Assembly (NCBI GenBank): GCA_030648135.1
Contig: JAUSIF010000331.1
Coordinates: 1-6,715 of the forward strand
Reading direction: 5' to 3'
Source of the DNA: Xanthobacteraceae bacterium
Lineage (GTDB): Bacteria; Pseudomonadota; Alphaproteobacteria; Rhizobiales; Xanthobacteraceae
Length of the DNA stretch: 6,715 bases
Shown piece by piece: positions 5,208-6,715 of the stretch. The notes under the pieces were generated by a model. That model did not search any database. It saw nothing but the letters and a program-made list of their open reading frames with translations, and was not told the origin of the DNA. The first letter of the stretch is position 1. Every line of letters starts with the position of its first letter. The translations under genes and the position numbers were made by a program.

Positions 5208-6422
5208 TCAGCATGTGAATTTGCGAGCCGCTATCACGGCGTTCAGGCCACCGAAAGCGAAAGAATTGGAAAGCGCCGCAGCAACCGGCAGCTGGCGTGC
5301 CTCGTTCGGCACGTAATCGAGATCGCAGGCCGGATCCGGACCAAGGTAATTTATGGTCGGGGGAATAACGCCGTCGCACAATGCCATCACGACGGCGACG
5401 AGTTCGAGTGCGCCGGCGGCCCCGAGAGCATGGCCGACCATTGATTTCGTGGAAGACACGGTCAATCGCCGCGCATGACCACCGAAGCTCATATGCAATG
5501 CTGCCGTCTCCGCTTCATCGTTGGCGACGGTTCCAGTCCCATGGGCGTTGACGTAGTCGATCATGTCCGGAGCCAAAGCGGCATCCGCTAGTGCCGCGTT
5601 TATCGCTCGCGCCATCCCGCTCGGGTCGGGCGCGGTCAGATCTTTAGAGTCGGCGCTCATGCCAAAACCGACGATCTCCGCAAGAATCTCAGCGCCTCTT
5701 CCCCGCGCGTGTTCCAACGTCTCGAGAACCAACATCCCCGCTCCTTCCCCGATCACCATTCCTTTCCGATCCCGGGAAAACGGCCGGCAGGCATCTGGCG
5801 CCATGATCCGCATCGCCTCCCAGCCCTTCAATGCGCCGAAGGTGATGCTGGCCTCGGTGCCGCCGCAAACGGCACAGGTCGCGCCGCCAGCCCTCAGCAA
5901 ATGAAATGCCTGGCCGATGGCGTGTGTCGCCGAGGCGCAGGCACTGGCGACCGCATAGGCGGGGCCTTTAGTGCCGCAGTACAATGAAACTTGGCTCGCC
6001 GCCGCGCTCATCATCGCTCTTGGAATGGTGAGCGGGTTCAGGCGCGTGGCGCCTTCCGCATACAGCCGGCGGAAACTGTCATCCACGGTGGTGTGACCGC
6101 CCGATCCCGTACCGATGATCGCGGCGGTCCTCTCGGCGAGCCCGTCGCGTAGCGATAGCCCCGATTGCGCCAGCGCCTGGCGCGCGGCAACGACGGCAAA
6201 CTGCGACACCCGATCGAGCAAACCGACCCGCTGCGGATCGAAATGCGCCGCCGGGTCGAAATCTTTAACTTGGCCGACGAGCTTGGTGTTCACTTGCACG
6301 GCCGGCGCAAACGTCGGGGGCGCGAGACCCGAATGGCCCGCAATCAAGCCGGCCCAATAATTCCCCACCGTCTGCCCGATCGGCGAGACTACGCCTAATC
6401 CGGTGACGACGACCCTGTTCAA
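5208..6422 (-). CDS. Beta-ketoacyl-ACP synthase, FabF/NodE-like
   Basis: A 404-residue KAS II-type condensing enzyme that would join an acyl group to malonyl-ACP by decarboxylative Claisen condensation. The thiolase-fold catalytic triad is intact: C162 in VASACASATHAIG, H294 in VNAHGTGTVANDE, and H331 in SSTKSMVGHALG, with K326. PDPACDLDYVPNEAR (363-377) and SNSFAFGGLNAV (385-396) close the family signature. Compared from memory, ALKGWEAMRIMAPDACRPFSRDRKG and GTVANDEAETAA are closer to rhizobial NodE than to housekeeping FabF, and the length (about 400) also fits NodE. The start is TTG (6422-6420) because RVVVTGLG is the usual N terminus; its TTGA overlaps the stop of the ACP gene by four bases, indicating coupling. 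GC is near 57-58% in sampled lines, well below the left-hand genes. A very-long-chain lipid or other specialised acyl role is also possible. Confidence 0.9.
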   Translation of the reverse strand: MNRVVVTGLGVVSPIGQTVGNYWAGLIAGHSGLAPPTFAPAVQVNTKLVGQVKDFDPAAHFDPQRVGLLDRVSQFAVVAARQALAQSGLSLRDGLAERTAAIIGTGSGGHTTVDDSFRRLYAEGATRLNPLTIPRAMMSAAASQVSLYCGTKGPAYAVASACASATHAIGQAFHLLRAGGATCAVCGGTEASITFGALKGWEAMRIMAPDACRPFSRDRKGMVIGEGAGMLVLETLEHARGRGAEILAEIVGFGMSADSKDLTAPDPSGMARAINAALADAALAPDMIDYVNAHGTGTVANDEAETAALHMSFGGHARRLTVSSTKSMVGHALGAAGALELVAVVMALCDGVIPPTINYLGPDPACDLDYVPNEARQLPVAAALSNSFAFGGLNAVIAARKFTC

Positions 6423-6676
6423 GCCAAACCCGCCTTGGCGGCGATGAGTCCCTCGACCGTTTGAATGACATCGGCGACGGTTTTGGCCTTGATCTCGGAG
6501 TTCGCGTTGATTGGAATCTCGACGTCGAATTTTTCCTCGATCACGAATATTAATTCGACCACCGCAAGTGAGTCCAGGCCCAGTTCATCGAGCGGGTCCG
6601 ACAAATTCAGCGAGCCGTAATCCCTGCCCTTCTTGTCGGCGATGATCTTCATTATCTCTTTCGCCACATCGGGCAT
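6419..6676 (-). CDS. Acyl carrier protein (specialised, NodF-like)
   Basis: An 85-residue acidic four-helix carrier protein. The phosphopantetheine attachment site is Ser36 in ELGLDSLAVVEL, followed by the recognition-helix region VIEEKFDVEIP. It would carry acyl intermediates as thioesters after activation by a phosphopantetheinyl transferase. It is unlikely to be the housekeeping AcpP, which is usually next to fabG/fabF and more strongly conserved around DSLDTVELVMALEEEF. The I-P-x-N-A region after helix III and its pairing with a NodE-like synthase suggest a NodF-like or other dedicated carrier. It differs from the usual AcpXL, which is longer and reads GIDSLDFLDI. The ATG at 6676 has an AAAGGTGA ribosome binding site. 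The stop overlaps the ketosynthase start by four bases. Hand count of 6421-6600 gives 98 G+C of 180 (54%). Confidence 0.88.
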   Translation of the reverse strand: MPDVAKEIMKIIADKKGRDYGSLNLSDPLDELGLDSLAVVELIFVIEEKFDVEIPINANSEIKAKTVADVIQTVEGLIAAKAGLA

Positions 6677-6682
6677 GTAGGG

Positions 6683-6690
6683 TCACCTTT
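6683..6690 (-). promoter_or_regulatory. Strong ribosome binding site of the ACP gene
   Basis: AAAGGTGA on the minus strand lies six bases before the ATG at 6676, the best Shine-Dalgarno sequence in the window, in keeping with high expression of a carrier protein. Only 25 bases remain upstream, too few to judge the promoter. Confidence 0.7.
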
Positions 6691-6715
6691 CTCGCTGCGG
6701 GCGCCGACTTTAAAA

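Noticed and set aside
6677..6715. nod box or other promoter upstream of the NodF-like gene
   Set aside because: Only 39 bases are available upstream and no nod-box pattern is visible in them.
1..6715. CRISPR array, tRNA/rRNA gene, transposase or integrase
   Set aside because: No regularly spaced direct repeats, no tRNA-like cloverleaf with a T-loop, and no transposase or recombinase motifs in any frame examined.

Overview
The window is GC-rich bacterial DNA. The proteins and, above all, the dispersed repeats look like an alphaproteobacterium of the Rhizobiales/Hyphomicrobiales. Two intergenic repeats (501-643 and 4529-4655) resemble repeat families I remember from Bradyrhizobium/Rhodopseudomonas/Methylocystis-type genomes. 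That placement rests on memory, not on a search.

Layout. (1) Positions 1-2564 hold nucleic-acid maintenance genes: the 3' end of mutL (+), a repeat filling the whole mutL/rsmD gap, then rsmD and an rluB-type pseudouridine synthase on the minus strand, overlapping by one base, and tadA running divergently from rluB. Three of these four act on structured RNA (16S rRNA methylation, 23S rRNA pseudouridylation, tRNA-Arg wobble deamination). (2) Positions 2567-4488 hold a minus-strand pair two bases apart: an upstream APH-type phosphotransferase of the ACAD10/11-like class and a downstream patatin/RssA-like serine hydrolase. The patatin gene ends two bases from the tadA stop. (3) Positions 4489-5207, about 720 bp, have no convincing protein gene but are full of structure: a Rhizobiales-type palindromic repeat, a second inverted repeat, an operator-like cluster around a 12-bp palindrome, and a GC-rich fold-prone block. 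Just upstream of that block on the minus strand is a near-perfect sigma70-type promoter (TTGACA, 17-bp spacer, TATATT). I read this block as a candidate unannotated non-coding RNA of unknown family. (4) Positions 5208-6676 hold a tightly coupled minus-strand acyl carrier protein and beta-ketoacyl-ACP synthase. The pair resembles NodF/NodE-type specialised acyl-chain enzymes more than housekeeping AcpP/FabF. It is visibly less GC-rich than the genes to its left, which could mean a different evolutionary history.

The ACP and ketosynthase probably work as a unit: the ACP carries the growing acyl chain and the ketosynthase condenses it with malonyl-ACP. The rest of that pathway, if there is one, lies beyond the right edge. 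The strongest candidates for something undescribed are the promoter plus structured block at 4850-5123 and the product of the ACP/ketosynthase pair. Everything else looks like ordinary core-genome content.
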